Part shown: positions 26,237-34,492 of the stretch, in pieces
How the letters are laid out: every line of letters begins with the position of its first letter
How positions within the stretch are numbered: position 1 is the stretch's first letter
Source of the DNA: Hymenobacter latericoloratus
GTDB lineage: Bacteria > Bacteroidota > Bacteroidia > Cytophagales > Hymenobacteraceae
Direction: 5' to 3'
DNA: 64,000 bases
Assembly: GCF_014199535.1 (NCBI RefSeq)
Contig: NZ_JACHNV010000002.1
Span: forward strand, 744,001-808,000
Translations under genes and position numbers: made by a program
Notes under the pieces: model-generated
What the model was told of the DNA's origin: nothing
Databases searched by the model: none
What the model saw: only the letters and a program-made list of their open reading frames with translations

Positions 26237-27055
26237 ATGCCAACGCCTGATCAACACCCTGACTACCTCGACGTAAACCGCACCCTCTGGAATGCCAAGG
26301 TAGCCTACCACCTCCGCTCCGAGTTTTATGATGTAGCCGGCTTCCGGGCGGGCCGCTCCTCGCTTAATCCCCTCGAGTTGGCGCTACTGGGCGAGGTAAG
26401 CGGGCAGCGGATTCTGCATCTGCAGTGCCATTTCGGGCAGGATTCCATTTCCCTGGCCCGGCTCGGGGCCCAGGTAACGGGCGTCGATCTGTCGGATGAA
26501 GCCATTCGGGCGGCCCGGCAGCTGGCCGCGGAGCTTCAAGCGCCCACGGAGTTTGTGTGCTCCGATGTGTACCGCCTGCCCGAAGTGCTGCCCTCTGCGC
26601 CCGGTTTCGATGTGGTCTATACTTCCTACGGGGTGCTGGGCTGGCTGCCCGACCTAAGCCAGTGGGCTCAGGTAGCGGCCCGCTACCTGCGGCCCGGCGG
26701 CCGACTGGTGCTGGTGGAGTTTCACCCGGTTGTCTGGATGTTCGACGACCAGTTTACCCGCGTGGAGTACAGCTACTTCAACCGCGAAGCCATTGAGGAA
26801 ACTACCACCGGCACCTACGCCGATGCCACCGCACCCCTGGCCCACCGCTCCATTTCCTGGAACCACGATTTGGGCGAGGTGCTGGGCAGCCTCCTGCGGC
26901 AAGGCCTGGTGCTGCAGGATTTTCAGGAGTACGACTACTCGCCCTACAACTGCCTGGCCGGCTTGCAGGAAACCGCGCCCGGCCGCTACCAGCTGGCTGC
27001 TCTGCCCGGTAAGCTACCCCTGGTGTATTCCGTGGTGATGCAGCGGCCCTGCTAA
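26237..27055 (+). CDS. Class I SAM-dependent methyltransferase
   Basis: 272 residues. Motif I is ILHLQCHFGQDSISLARLGAQVTGVDLS (from residue 59), a variant of the glycine-rich SAM loop often written HLQCHFGQD. FDVVYTSYGVLGWLPDL is motif IV-like, and RYLRPGGRLVLVEFHP the post-motif. It is close to the Bacteroidota group of SmtA/UbiE-like enzymes, with a WNHDLGEV-type C-terminal domain. It methylates an unknown substrate in the cytoplasm. The last codons overlap the terminator hairpin. TTCCTACCTTGC just upstream resembles a -7 region, giving a very short leader. Confidence 0.9.
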   Translation: MPTPDQHPDYLDVNRTLWNAKVAYHLRSEFYDVAGFRAGRSSLNPLELALLGEVSGQRILHLQCHFGQDSISLARLGAQVTGVDLSDEAIRAARQLAAELQAPTEFVCSDVYRLPEVLPSAPGFDVVYTSYGVLGWLPDLSQWAQVAARYLRPGGRLVLVEFHPVVWMFDDQFTRVEYSYFNREAIEETTTGTYADATAPLAHRSISWNHDLGEVLGSLLRQGLVLQDFQEYDYSPYNCLAGLQETAPGRYQLAALPGKLPLVYSVVMQRPC

Positions 27056-27098
27056 AGCAACAGGCCGGCGGGTGCTACCTGCCGGCCTGTTGCTTTAG
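27052..27098. terminator. Terminator overlapping a stop codon
   Basis: Eighteen-base perfect arms (27052-27069 and 27081-27098) with an 11-base loop. The left arm contains the methyltransferase stop codon (27053-27055), and the right arm ends six bases before the last base of the convergent T9SS gene. Confidence 0.85.
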
Positions 27099-27103
27099 TA
27101 GAA

Positions 27104-28657
27104 CTATTGTCCGCTGCCGGCCACCGCCACGCGGGTAGTGCTGGTGCCGCCGGCCTGCTGCACCCGGAGTACGTAAAGGCCGGCCGCCAGTCCGGCCGTC
27201 GGGAGCTGAATTAGGGGTGTGCCTGGGGTAGGCTCCCAGCGCCGTACCACCTGCCCGCGGGCGTTCAGCAGCTCCAGGCGGCTGGCCTGCTCCGGCGCGG
27301 CCAGTACTACCTTAATTTCGTCGCGGGCCGGGTTGGGGTAGGTGGTGGCCAGTCCGCGCGCCGGAGGGCTCACCACCTGCACCAGGGAGTGGGCCACGCT
27401 GCCATCGGCGTCGTGCATGGCAAGGCGGTAATAGGTTTGGCTGATGAGCGCGCCCGGCTCGGAGGCCGAGTAGCGCTGCCCCGCGGGCCGGTTGCCGGCC
27501 GCTACCCGTGCCACGGGCTGCCAGCTGGTAGCCGTGGCGCTGCGCTCTACCTCAAAGTAGGCCGCTTTTTCCTCGCTGGCCGTTTCCCACTCGAAGCGTA
27601 CGCCGGCGCTGCCGGCTGTGGCCGAGAAGCGCACCAGGTTCACGGGCAGGGGCAGGGCGCCGGGCATGCTCACGGCGTCGCCGCGGGAGCAGCCGAAAGC
27701 CGAGCCGTAGGAGCGGCCCGAGTAGCTGCCGGTCAGGCGGTCAATCTTGTAAATGGTACCGCCATCGGCATCCACCGCGTACACGTTGCCGTCGCGGTCC
27801 GTGAACATCGAGCCGATGTTCTGCTGGGTTGGGATGGCCGTGGCCGGAATGGTGGTAACGCCCTTGGGCGCAGTAGCGGGGTTGCTGATAGTCAGAAACT
27901 TATCTTCTTGCCCCAGGTAGCTCACCAGGTTGCCGGTGCGCACATCGTACACCCAGTCCTGAATACCGCCTTCGGGCACCGAGCCGCTACCCCCGCTATT
28001 AAGGTAAGCCTGCAGCTGCGCCTGGTAGCCAGCCAGCACGGCGGCCGTAGCGGGGTCCGAGGTATCGAGGGGGCGCCAGACCGGGGCGGCTGTCGTGAAA
28101 GGATTCAACTGCACTACCCCCACGTACAGGCGCACATCGGCCACCCGAAGCCCGGCAAGGCCCAGAATAACCCGGCCCGTAACCCCGCCCACGTAGTACT
28201 CGGAGCCCGGGCCGCCGTCGCCGATGAAATTAAAGGTCTGGCGGATTTCGCGCAGCACGGTTTCAAAGCGGCCCACCGGCGAGAGGCCGGTAGTGGGCAG
28301 CGGCGGGGGCGTAACCGTGCCCAGGTTGGTGGCTGCTGCCGTGGACAGCGAAACCCAGTACAGGTTGGGCGGCGTGTCGAAGTTGGCTATTGTTACGGGC
28401 TGCAGCACGTTCATGGCATATACCGCCGTGGGGTCGGCTACGTCGCAGCCCAGCGCATTCAGAATTAGGGGGGTGGTGCCGTCCAGTACGGTGGCTATCG
28501 GGGTCAGGGAGCCATCGGTGTTTACTTGCTGTAGCACCGACGGATTGCCTGCACTGGCCGGACACGGCGCCGTAACGGCGAAGCTGTTGGTGGGAAGCTG
28601 GGCCCATACCTCGCGTCCGCTAAGCAAAACAGAAAGAGTGAGTAAGATCTTTTTCAT
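27104..28657 (-). CDS. Secreted T9SS-targeted protein
   Basis: 517 residues. The signal peptide is MKKILLTLSVLLSGREVWA. The middle (~25-330) contains a propeller-like unit with the strand NIGSMFTDRDGNVYAVDADGGTIYKIDRLTG near residue 285-315, which is like DUF6923/NHL-type blades. A linker, PLPVNLVRFSATAG, leads to a fibronectin-like domain (FEWETASEEKAAYFEVERS). The C-terminal ~80 residues (YPNPARDEIKVVLA ... GLYVLRVQQ) form the T9SS type A sorting domain, so it crosses the outer membrane. Function is unknown. It is divergent from hutI across a region with two palindromes. Confidence 0.88.
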   Translation of the reverse strand: MKKILLTLSVLLSGREVWAQLPTNSFAVTAPCPASAGNPSVLQQVNTDGSLTPIATVLDGTTPLILNALGCDVADPTAVYAMNVLQPVTIANFDTPPNLYWVSLSTAAATNLGTVTPPPLPTTGLSPVGRFETVLREIRQTFNFIGDGGPGSEYYVGGVTGRVILGLAGLRVADVRLYVGVVQLNPFTTAAPVWRPLDTSDPATAAVLAGYQAQLQAYLNSGGSGSVPEGGIQDWVYDVRTGNLVSYLGQEDKFLTISNPATAPKGVTTIPATAIPTQQNIGSMFTDRDGNVYAVDADGGTIYKIDRLTGSYSGRSYGSAFGCSRGDAVSMPGALPLPVNLVRFSATAGSAGVRFEWETASEEKAAYFEVERSATATSWQPVARVAAGNRPAGQRYSASEPGALISQTYYRLAMHDADGSVAHSLVQVVSPPARGLATTYPNPARDEIKVVLAAPEQASRLELLNARGQVVRRWEPTPGTPLIQLPTAGLAAGLYVLRVQQAGGTSTTRVAVAGSGQ

Positions 28658-28691
28658 TTTGAGAAAGGGCGAAATGGGTAAGTGGCTGACT

Positions 28692-28783
28692 GTAGGATGA
28701 TTATCCTACTGATAAGATACGGAGGAATGCGCTATAAACTTATGTTTCCCAAAAATGGATACACTTTTGGGAAGTTATTTTTG
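28692..28783. promoter_or_regulatory. Divergent regulatory region with two inverted repeats and a -7 box
   Basis: GTAGGAT (28692-28698) and ATCCTAC (28703-28709), spacer GATT. TTCCCAAAA (28746-28754) and TTTTGGGAA (28765-28773), 10-base spacer. TATTTTTG (28776-28783) is a perfect plus-strand TAnnTTTG box and would start hutI transcription near 28787. The second palindrome overlaps the expected RNA polymerase contact region just upstream. The region is AT-rich relative to its surroundings. Confidence 0.5.
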
Positions 28784-28895
28784 CATTTTATGTAGGGTGT
28801 GTGGAGGATGAAAAGATCAAGCCGCTGACCGCTATGGGTAATAAGCCGGTTTTGCTACCTTCCCCCGGTCCTGGTTGCTTGTTCTGTTTTTGCCC

Positions 28896-30164
28896 ATGGG
28901 ATATACCTTGCTTATCCGCCACTGCGGCCAGCTGCTTACCATGGCCGATACTGGCCGCGCCGGCAGCCCCCTGACCGGCTCCCGCCTGCGCGACTGGCAC
29001 AGTATTCCCAACGGCTACGTGGCCTGCAAACAGGACCGCATAGTGGCGCTGGGGCCCATGGCGGAGCTGGACGAAAGCCTGGTAACGGCTGCCACCCAAA
29101 TCGTGGAGGCCCGGGGCCGGGTGGTAATGCCGGGGCTGGTGGAGTGCCACACGCACCTGGTGTTCGGGGGCAACCGGGCGGCCGAGTTTCAGCGCAAGCT
29201 CCAGGGCGAGTCTTACCTTGATATTTTGGCCAGCGGGGGCGGTATTCTGAGCACCGTGCGCGCCACCCGGGCCGCCTCCGACGCCCAGCTGCTGGAAAAC
29301 GCCCTGCACCATTTGGCCGGTTTCCGGCGCTACGGGGTAACCACCCTGGAAGCCAAAACCGGCTACGGCCTCGATGCGGCCACCGAACTGCGGCTGCTTC
29401 AAACAGCTCGGGAGGCCGGCCGGCAGCAGCCCGTACGGGTGGTTTCCACCTTTCTGGGAGCCCACGTACCCGGCCCGGAGTACGCCGGCCGCCCCGCTGC
29501 CTACCTCGACATGCTGGCGGCCGAAGTCCTACCCCGGCTCGACCCCACTGAGGTGCCGTTCGTGGATATTTTCTGTGAGCAGGGGGCTTTTTCCGTGGCG
29601 GATGCGAGGCGCTACCTGACGCGGGCCCGGGAACTGGGCTTCGGGTTGAAAATCCATGCCGAGCAGCTCCACGACCTGGGCGGCTGCGAAATGGCCGCCG
29701 GGCTGGGCGCCGTCAGCCTAGACCACTGCGACTACCTGACACCAACTGCGGCGGCCCGTATTGCGGCTCTTACCGGTGGGCGCACGGTGGCCGTGCTGCT
29801 GCCGCTGGTACCGCTGTTTCTGCGCCAGGAGCAGTACGCCCCCGGCCGGCAGTTGATTGACGCGGGCCTGCCCGTAGCCATCAGCACCGATTTCAACCCC
29901 GGTTCCTGCCCCACCAAAAACCTCTGGCTGGCTTTGTCGGTAGCTTGCCTGAAGATGGGGCTCACGCCCCGCGAGGCCCTGGCCGCCGTGACACTCAATG
30001 CTGCCTGGGCCATTGGGCAGCAGCAGGAGTGCGGCAGTCTGGAGCCCGGCAAGCGGGCCGATGTGCTGGTGCTGGACGTGCCCACCCCCGAGGAAATACC
30101 GTACTGGCTGGGCGAAAACCCGGTCCGGCACGTCATTATCGGCGGGCAGGTGCAGGCAAGCTGA
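28896..30164 (+). CDS. hutI: Imidazolonepropionase
   Basis: 422 residues from ATG 28896 (28875 is an alternative seven codons earlier). An amidohydrolase-fold enzyme that opens 4-imidazolone-5-propionate to N-formimino-glutamate in histidine catabolism. Metal ligands: CHTH motif at ~84-87 (His85, His87), further His in KIHAEQLHD and the Asp in STDFNPGSCPT. ASGGGILSTVRATR and the EAKTGYGL region are the HutI signature that contacts the substrate. No hutH/U/G lies in this window, so the pathway genes are scattered. The -7 box ~110 bases upstream and a palindrome indicate regulation. Confidence 0.95.
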   Translation: MGYTLLIRHCGQLLTMADTGRAGSPLTGSRLRDWHSIPNGYVACKQDRIVALGPMAELDESLVTAATQIVEARGRVVMPGLVECHTHLVFGGNRAAEFQRKLQGESYLDILASGGGILSTVRATRAASDAQLLENALHHLAGFRRYGVTTLEAKTGYGLDAATELRLLQTAREAGRQQPVRVVSTFLGAHVPGPEYAGRPAAYLDMLAAEVLPRLDPTEVPFVDIFCEQGAFSVADARRYLTRARELGFGLKIHAEQLHDLGGCEMAAGLGAVSLDHCDYLTPTAAARIAALTGGRTVAVLLPLVPLFLRQEQYAPGRQLIDAGLPVAISTDFNPGSCPTKNLWLALSVACLKMGLTPREALAAVTLNAAWAIGQQQECGSLEPGKRADVLVLDVPTPEEIPYWLGENPVRHVIIGGQVQAS

Positions 30165-30416
30165 ACGGGCCGCCAGGGCGCTGCAGCGCGGGCTTCAGAC
30201 CGTAGCCCTTTAGTTAATCTGAAAGCAGGAAGCCGGCTTCAAGGCTGCGAGCTAAAATCCACGCTTGACGGTAGCCCCTGCTACCTCCTGCAACTGATTT
30301 GGGTGGCTGCTCGGAGCAGCACTCAGGGCATTAAAAACCGCATATTAGGGCCGGAACCAGTAGTTTCGGCGCTGAATCCGTTTCCTCATCCACTGACTTT
30401 TCCTACCCCCGCCCTT

Positions 30417-31211
30417 ATGCTGCTACCCCTCTACCAGGTCGATGCCTTCACCGACCGGCCCTTTGCCGGTAACCCCGCTGCCGTGTGCCCCCTCACCGAG
30501 TGGCTGCCCGCCGAAACCATGCAGGCCATTGCTGCCGAAAACAACCTGGCCGAAACCGCCTTTTTCGTCCCGAAATCGGGCCAGGAGTACGAAATCCGCT
30601 GGTTTACGCCGGCCGTGGAGGTAGAGCTGTGCGGGCATGCTACCCTGGCTTCGGCCCACGTGCTCTACCGCCACCTCAACTTTCAGGAGGCCGAAATTGT
30701 GTTCCACTCCAAAAGCGGGCCGCTGCGCGTGAGCCAGGCCGCGGAGGGGCGCCTGACGCTCGACTTCCCGGCCCGGCCGCCCAAGCCCCTCCGCCAGCAC
30801 CCCGATGGCCTCCTCGATGGGCTGCGGGCTACCCCCCTGAGCATTCACGCCGGCCCCGACCTGGTGTGCGTGTTTAACTCGGAAGCGGAAGTGCGCGCCC
30901 TGCACCCCGACATGGCCCACTTGGCTAAAGTGGAGTACCGCGCCGTTATTGCCACCGCCCCCGGTACCGAGGGTATCGACTTTGTTTCGCGGTTTTTCGG
31001 CCCTCGTGTGGGCGTGCCCGAAGACCCGGTAACCGGCTCGGCGCATACTACCCTGGTGCCCTACTGGGCTGAGCGGCTGGGCAAAACCACCTTCCACGCC
31101 CGCCAGGTATCGGCCCGCGGCGGCGACCTATGGTGCGAGCTGCGCGGCGACCGGGTGCTGATGAGCGGCCACGCCGTAACCTACCTGAAGGGCGAGATTG
31201 AGGTAGGGTAG
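30417..31211 (+). CDS. PhzF-family isomerase/epimerase-like protein
   Basis: 264 residues from the ATG at 30417; an upstream in-frame extension from 30303 is unlikely. YQVDAFTDRPFAGNPAAVC is the N-terminal PhzF motif, AENNLAETAFF holds the conserved Glu of the active site, FTPAVEVELCGHATLASAH is the second domain entrance, and EDPVTGSAHTTLVPYW is the C-terminal one. The PhzF two-lobe diaminopimelate-epimerase-like fold catalyses proton shifts. In phenazine producers it isomerises DHHA, but no other phz gene is present, so the substrate here is unknown. Length and motifs match the family well. Confidence 0.9.
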   Translation: MLLPLYQVDAFTDRPFAGNPAAVCPLTEWLPAETMQAIAAENNLAETAFFVPKSGQEYEIRWFTPAVEVELCGHATLASAHVLYRHLNFQEAEIVFHSKSGPLRVSQAAEGRLTLDFPARPPKPLRQHPDGLLDGLRATPLSIHAGPDLVCVFNSEAEVRALHPDMAHLAKVEYRAVIATAPGTEGIDFVSRFFGPRVGVPEDPVTGSAHTTLVPYWAERLGKTTFHARQVSARGGDLWCELRGDRVLMSGHAVTYLKGEIEVG

Positions 31212-31268
31212 AAGCTCTGCCCCGTACCCCGGTCGAACGGGCTTAGCCCGTCGGACCGTGACGAGAGG

Positions 31269-31316
31269 AAATAAGCCGGGCGTACGCGAAAATTTTCGCG
31301 TACGCCCGGCTTATTT
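31269..31316. terminator. 48-bp perfect palindrome, probable bidirectional terminator
   Basis: Arms 31269-31292 and 31293-31316 are perfect reverse complements with no spacer. The inner sequence AAAATTTT would open to form the loop. A TTATTT run follows on plus, and the mirror on minus. It sits between the PhzF gene and the broken efflux gene. Confidence 0.8.
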
Positions 31317-31341
31317 ATTTTATACCTTTTGCGAAGCCGGC

Positions 31342-31993
31342 TTACTTCCAGCCGCCCCCCAAGGCCCGGTACACATTTACCACGGCCGTGAGCTGCTGGA
31401 GCTTGGTCTCGGTCAGGTCGAATTTTGATTCCAGAGCTTCGCGCTGGGTCAGGAGTACCTCGGTATAGTCGGCGCGGGCGGAGCGGAACAGGCTGTTGGA
31501 GATGGTAACAGACTGGTTCAGCGCTTCCACGGCGCGGGCTTTTTCGGCGTAGCTTTTATCAAGGTTGCCGAGGTTGGCCAGCTGGTTGGCAACCTCTACG
31601 TAAGCCTTCAGAATGGTCTGCTCGTACTGGTAGGCGGTCTGAATCTGGCGGGCGTCGGCGCTGGAATACACCGCGTTAATGCCGTTGCGGTTGACCAGCG
31701 GCACTATCAAATCACTCCCCAGGGAGTACAGCATGGATTCGGGGGTAGTGAACAGCAGCCCGGGCTTGAAGGCGCCGGGCGGTGTCAATGAGAGCTACCA
31801 GATTGGGGTCCTGGAAAAACTGCTTCCATTGCACCTTGCCTGTGGTATTCACGGAGCCCTGGGTGCTACCCGTGTAAGTGACCGGAACCGCACGGTTCTC
31901 AGCTTTTTGCGTCAGCTGCGGGGTTTTGCAGGCGCCCACGGCCAGGGCGAGGGCGGCGGCGCTCAGGCCTTGGTAGATGCGTCTTTTAAGCAT
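31342..31993 (-). pseudogene. RND efflux outer-membrane lipoprotein (OprM/NodT-like), internally deleted and frameshifted
   Basis: The N-terminal part (from ATG 31993) gives MLKRRIYQGLSAAALALAVGACKTPQL, a lipoprotein signal with lipobox VGAC, and continues to about VQWKQFFQDPNLVALIDTA. At ~31790 the frame shifts. The second part starts near FKPGLLFTTPESMLYSLGSDL and runs to VNVYRALGGGWK, the C-terminal hairpin of OprM/TolC-like channels. Together they total ~210 residues against ~470 for the family, so about 250 residues from the middle are missing and the two parts are in different frames. Function is surely lost. No HlyD-type or RND permease partner gene is near. The IS element begins 16 bp upstream of the start. 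Confidence 0.88.
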
Positions 31994-32008
31994 GCGCTTC
32001 AACTTCAA

Positions 32009-32807
32009 CTAAAGTCTGTGGACAGCAAGGGTTAGTTTTGCCAGATGCGTCGTCATGAATTAAGCGAACGGGAATGGCAGCTGGTCGAGCCGCACACGCG
32101 GGGGCGGCTGGGCACGGGCCGCGACAACCGGCAGTTTGTCAATGCGGTGCTCTACCGGGTGCGCACGGGCTGCGCCTGGCGCGAGTTGCCGGAGCGGTTC
32201 GGGCCGTGGAACACGGTGGCGCGGCGCTTCCGGCGCTGGGCCACGGCGGGCGTATGGCAGGCCCTGTTCGAGGCCGTGCAGGAGCCGGACTACGCCTGGG
32301 TGCTCATCGACTCGACCAGCGTGAAGGCCCACAAAGCCGCGGCCGGGTAAAAAAAAGCACGGCGGCCGCCGAAGGCCTCGGCCGCAGCCGGGGCGGGTGG
32401 ACGTGCAAGGGGCACGCGGCGGTGGAGGCGCTCGGCAATGGGCTGCGCTTGTTGCTCCCGCCCGGCCAGTGGGCCGGCAGCCCGCAGTTGCCGGGCTTAC
32501 TAAAGCAGCTGCCCCACCCGCCGGGAGCGGTAGTGGCCGACAAGGCCTGCCATACCAACCGCGTGCTGGCGGCCGTGGTGCAGGCCGGCGCGGAGACGGT
32601 GATTCCGCCCAAACGCACCCGTGCCCACCAGCGCGCCTTCGATCAACACGTGTATGCCGACCGCAACAAAGTGGAACGCTTCTTCGGCCGCCTCAAAGAA
32701 GCCTGCGGCTTTGCCACCCGGTATGAAAAGACGGCGACGTCGTTTTTAGCGGTGGCCCACTTGCTCGCTGCCCTCGATTGGCTGCGCTAGATGCCCACAG
32801 ACTTTAG
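32009..32807 (+). mobile_element. IS5-family (IS427-like) insertion sequence, ~0.8 kb
   Basis: Terminal inverted repeats of 16 bases lie at 32009-32024 (CTAAAGTCTGTGGACA) and 32792-32807, 15 of 16 matching. A TA dinucleotide at 32010-32011 and 32805-32806 could be the target duplication, which would trim the ends slightly. It carries a transposase in two frames. It separates the broken efflux lipoprotein from what may have been its upstream permease operon. Confidence 0.88.
32045..32790 (+). pseudogene. IS5-family transposase, two frames
   Basis: The first frame (32045-32350, 101 residues) holds the N-terminal DNA-binding part (MRRHELSEREWQLVEPHT, RTGCAWRELPERFGPWNTV) and ends ...WVLIDSTSVKAHKAAAG with the first catalytic Asp. 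The second (from about 32347 to 32790, one base back) gives KKSTAAAEGLGRSRGGWTCKGHAAVEALGN, VVADKACH with the second Asp, and DRNKVERFFGRLKEACGFATRYEKT with the final Glu: a full DDE set split by frame. A run of eight A bases (32349-32356) begins inside the stop codon. Classic slippage on it would not bypass the stop, so this may be a disrupting single-base change rather than programmed frameshifting. Confidence 0.82.
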
Positions 32808-32878
32808 GCTAGGAAAGAAAACTTCGATTTAATCGGGTTCAGGGAAACCATCTTTCGGCACTGCCTTTCCCTGAACAA

Positions 32879-33097
32879 CTACCCGCGCACCTGCTCGCGG
32901 CCGTAGCCGCCGCGCTCCACTACCTGCTCCACAAACATGGCCTTGCCCGGCACCTGCAGCAGCGCCTCATAAATAGCAACTGGTACGCCCGTATAACGCA
33001 CCAGCCCGCCGTGCCGGTACTCTATTTCCAGCGTGAGGGTAACGGCATCGTAGCCAACGGCTTTCAGCGAGGACGAGCGGACGGGGCGGCGTTGCAT
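32879..33097 (-). CDS. KTSC-domain small protein
   Basis: 72 residues: SSSLKAVGYDAVTLTLEIEYRHGG, followed by VRYTGVPVAIYEALLQVPGKAMFVEQVVE, is the KTSC domain. It is named for its occurrence at the C-terminus of some lysyl-tRNA synthetases and is found as stand-alone proteins of this length in Bacteroidota. The domain is thought to bind nucleic acid, but the role of the solo form is unknown. The start is ATG 33097. It is next in line on minus to a secreted unknown, 19 bp away, so they may share a transcript. Confidence 0.85.
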   Translation of the reverse strand: MQRRPVRSSSLKAVGYDAVTLTLEIEYRHGGLVRYTGVPVAIYEALLQVPGKAMFVEQVVERGGYGREQVRG

Positions 33098-33116
33098 AAT
33101 TGGAAATAGATGTAAC

Positions 33117-33722
33117 CTAACGACGTGATTCGCTTATTGGGGTAGTCTCCAGATCTGGCTCAGCTTCCTCCGAATCGTCGGAGGTATCTTGTTGATCCAG
33201 CAACTGACGCAGGTATGCTTCCTTGCGCTGTACCAGCACCACATATACCGGCCTGCGATTGTTTTCAGAAGTGCGGACCGAAGTAGAAATAATGAAGTTA
33301 GCCCCTACATACGTGGTGCGGATGCCGCCATTAACCACGCTGCTGCCTAGACGCTCCATCTTGTACGCAGCAATCTTGGTGCGCAGCGCATCGTAATACA
33401 ACTTATTGCTGGTCTGATAAAATAAAAGCTGATCTGGACCTGGGTTGTTGATTTGCAGCCACGCCTGGGCCCGCGCACTGCTGTTATTATAGTAAGAGGC
33501 GGTCTTTTGGTAGGCCCATGAGGCATGAGCGACTTCCTCTTCGCCTTCCTGCTGAGCGTCATCGAAGGCCCAACCACGGCTAGCCAAATATTCGTTTATC
33601 TGATCTACATCCTGCTCCGACAGGGCGGTGAGTTGATCCAAGGATAACTGCTGACCCTGAGAGTTGTCAGGAAGAATAATCAAAAAGAGCAGTAAAGCTA
33701 TCGTAGGTAATAATGCGCGCAT
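33117..33722 (-). CDS. Secreted protein of unknown function, less GC-rich than neighbours
   Basis: 201 residues from ATG 33722 (a TTG three codons upstream is also in frame). The signal peptide MRALLPTIALLLFLIILPDNSQG is cleaved before QQLS. The mature part begins with a helix (TALSEQDVDQINEYLASRGWAFDDAQ), then ASWAYQKTASYYNNSSARAQAWLQI and a QLLFYQTSNKLYYDALRTKIAAYKMERL segment: an alternating tyrosine pattern of Bacteroidota secreted unknowns. The tail is acidic (DDSEEAEPDLETT). Base composition is visibly lower in GC than ruvC upstream, a possible sign of transfer. No family recognised. Confidence 0.75.
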   Translation of the reverse strand: MRALLPTIALLLFLIILPDNSQGQQLSLDQLTALSEQDVDQINEYLASRGWAFDDAQQEGEEEVAHASWAYQKTASYYNNSSARAQAWLQINNPGPDQLLFYQTSNKLYYDALRTKIAAYKMERLGSSVVNGGIRTTYVGANFIISTSVRTSENNRRPVYVVLVQRKEAYLRQLLDQQDTSDDSEEAEPDLETTPISESRR

Positions 33723-33770
33723 AATGGGCAAAGCAAACCAGATTTTACCGCAAAGTAAATGGTGAGAACC

Positions 33771-34406
33771 TTACGCCGCTGGCTTTTTCTTCGCGGCAGT
33801 GGCCTTCTTGCCGGCGACGGGGGCGGCTAGCTTGCTGGGGTTGTCGGCCAGGAACTTGCCCCAGCTTTTGCCGCCGGCTTTCACGTTGTTGCCCTTCTGG
33901 TAATGGTGGCACATGGCTACGGCCAGGGCGTCGGTGGCGTCGAGGAACTTAGGTGCCTCTTCAATGGGGGGCAGCTTCAGGGTCTGGCGGAGCATGTGGG
34001 CTACCTGTTCCTTGGTGGCATTGCCGGAGCCCGTTACCGCCTGCTTTACCTTGGTGGGCGCGTACTCCACGTACGGAATCTGGCGGGAAAGGCAGGCGGC
34101 AATGGCTACCCCCTGGGCCCGGCCCAACTTCAACATACTCTGCACGTTCACCCCGAAAAACGGCGCTTCAATGGCCAGCTCATCGGGCAGAAACTCCTCA
34201 ATCAGCTCTGTCATGCGCTCATAGATGCGCTTGAGCTTGAGGGCGTGGTTGGTGCCGAGCTTTTTCATGTCGATGACATCGTAGCGCAGCACGTTCACCT
34301 GCTGGCCCTGCACCTCAATCACGGCGTAGCCCATAATCTGGGTGCCGGGGTCAACGCCCATAATCACTTTGGGCAGCAGATCAGCAGAGGCAAGGGGTAG
34401 AATCAT
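33771..34406 (-). CDS. ruvC: Holliday junction endodeoxyribonuclease RuvC
   Basis: 211 residues. Catalytic acids can all be placed: Asp19 in MGVDPGT, Glu80 in AIEAPFFG, and Asp156/Asp159 in DATDALAVA. GTNHALKLKRIYERMTELI and SMLKLGRAQGVAIAA are the usual structural elements. The enzyme resolves Holliday junctions with RuvAB during recombination repair. The C-terminal 45 residues after AVAMCHHYQKG are an extra lysine/alanine-rich basic tail (GKKATAAKKKPAA), absent in E. coli RuvC, and possibly DNA-binding. Start ATG 34406; the first 15 residues precede the canonical start. The ruvA/B genes are not here. Confidence 0.96.
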   Translation of the reverse strand: MILPLASADLLPKVIMGVDPGTQIMGYAVIEVQGQQVNVLRYDVIDMKKLGTNHALKLKRIYERMTELIEEFLPDELAIEAPFFGVNVQSMLKLGRAQGVAIAACLSRQIPYVEYAPTKVKQAVTGSGNATKEQVAHMLRQTLKLPPIEEAPKFLDATDALAVAMCHHYQKGNNVKAGGKSWGKFLADNPSKLAAPVAGKKATAAKKKPAA

Positions 34407-34492
34407 AGCGCGTTAGCAGGGAGCGAGAAGATAGGCAGAGTGAGGTGAATTTTCGTCGGTAACTTGCCGAAGCAAACCAACCAGCTGCCCAC

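Noticed and set aside
32349..32356. Programmed ribosomal slippage on A8 in the IS transposase
   Set aside because: The stop TAA begins with a T before the A-run, so slippage within the run does not remove it; kept only as a possibility in the findings.
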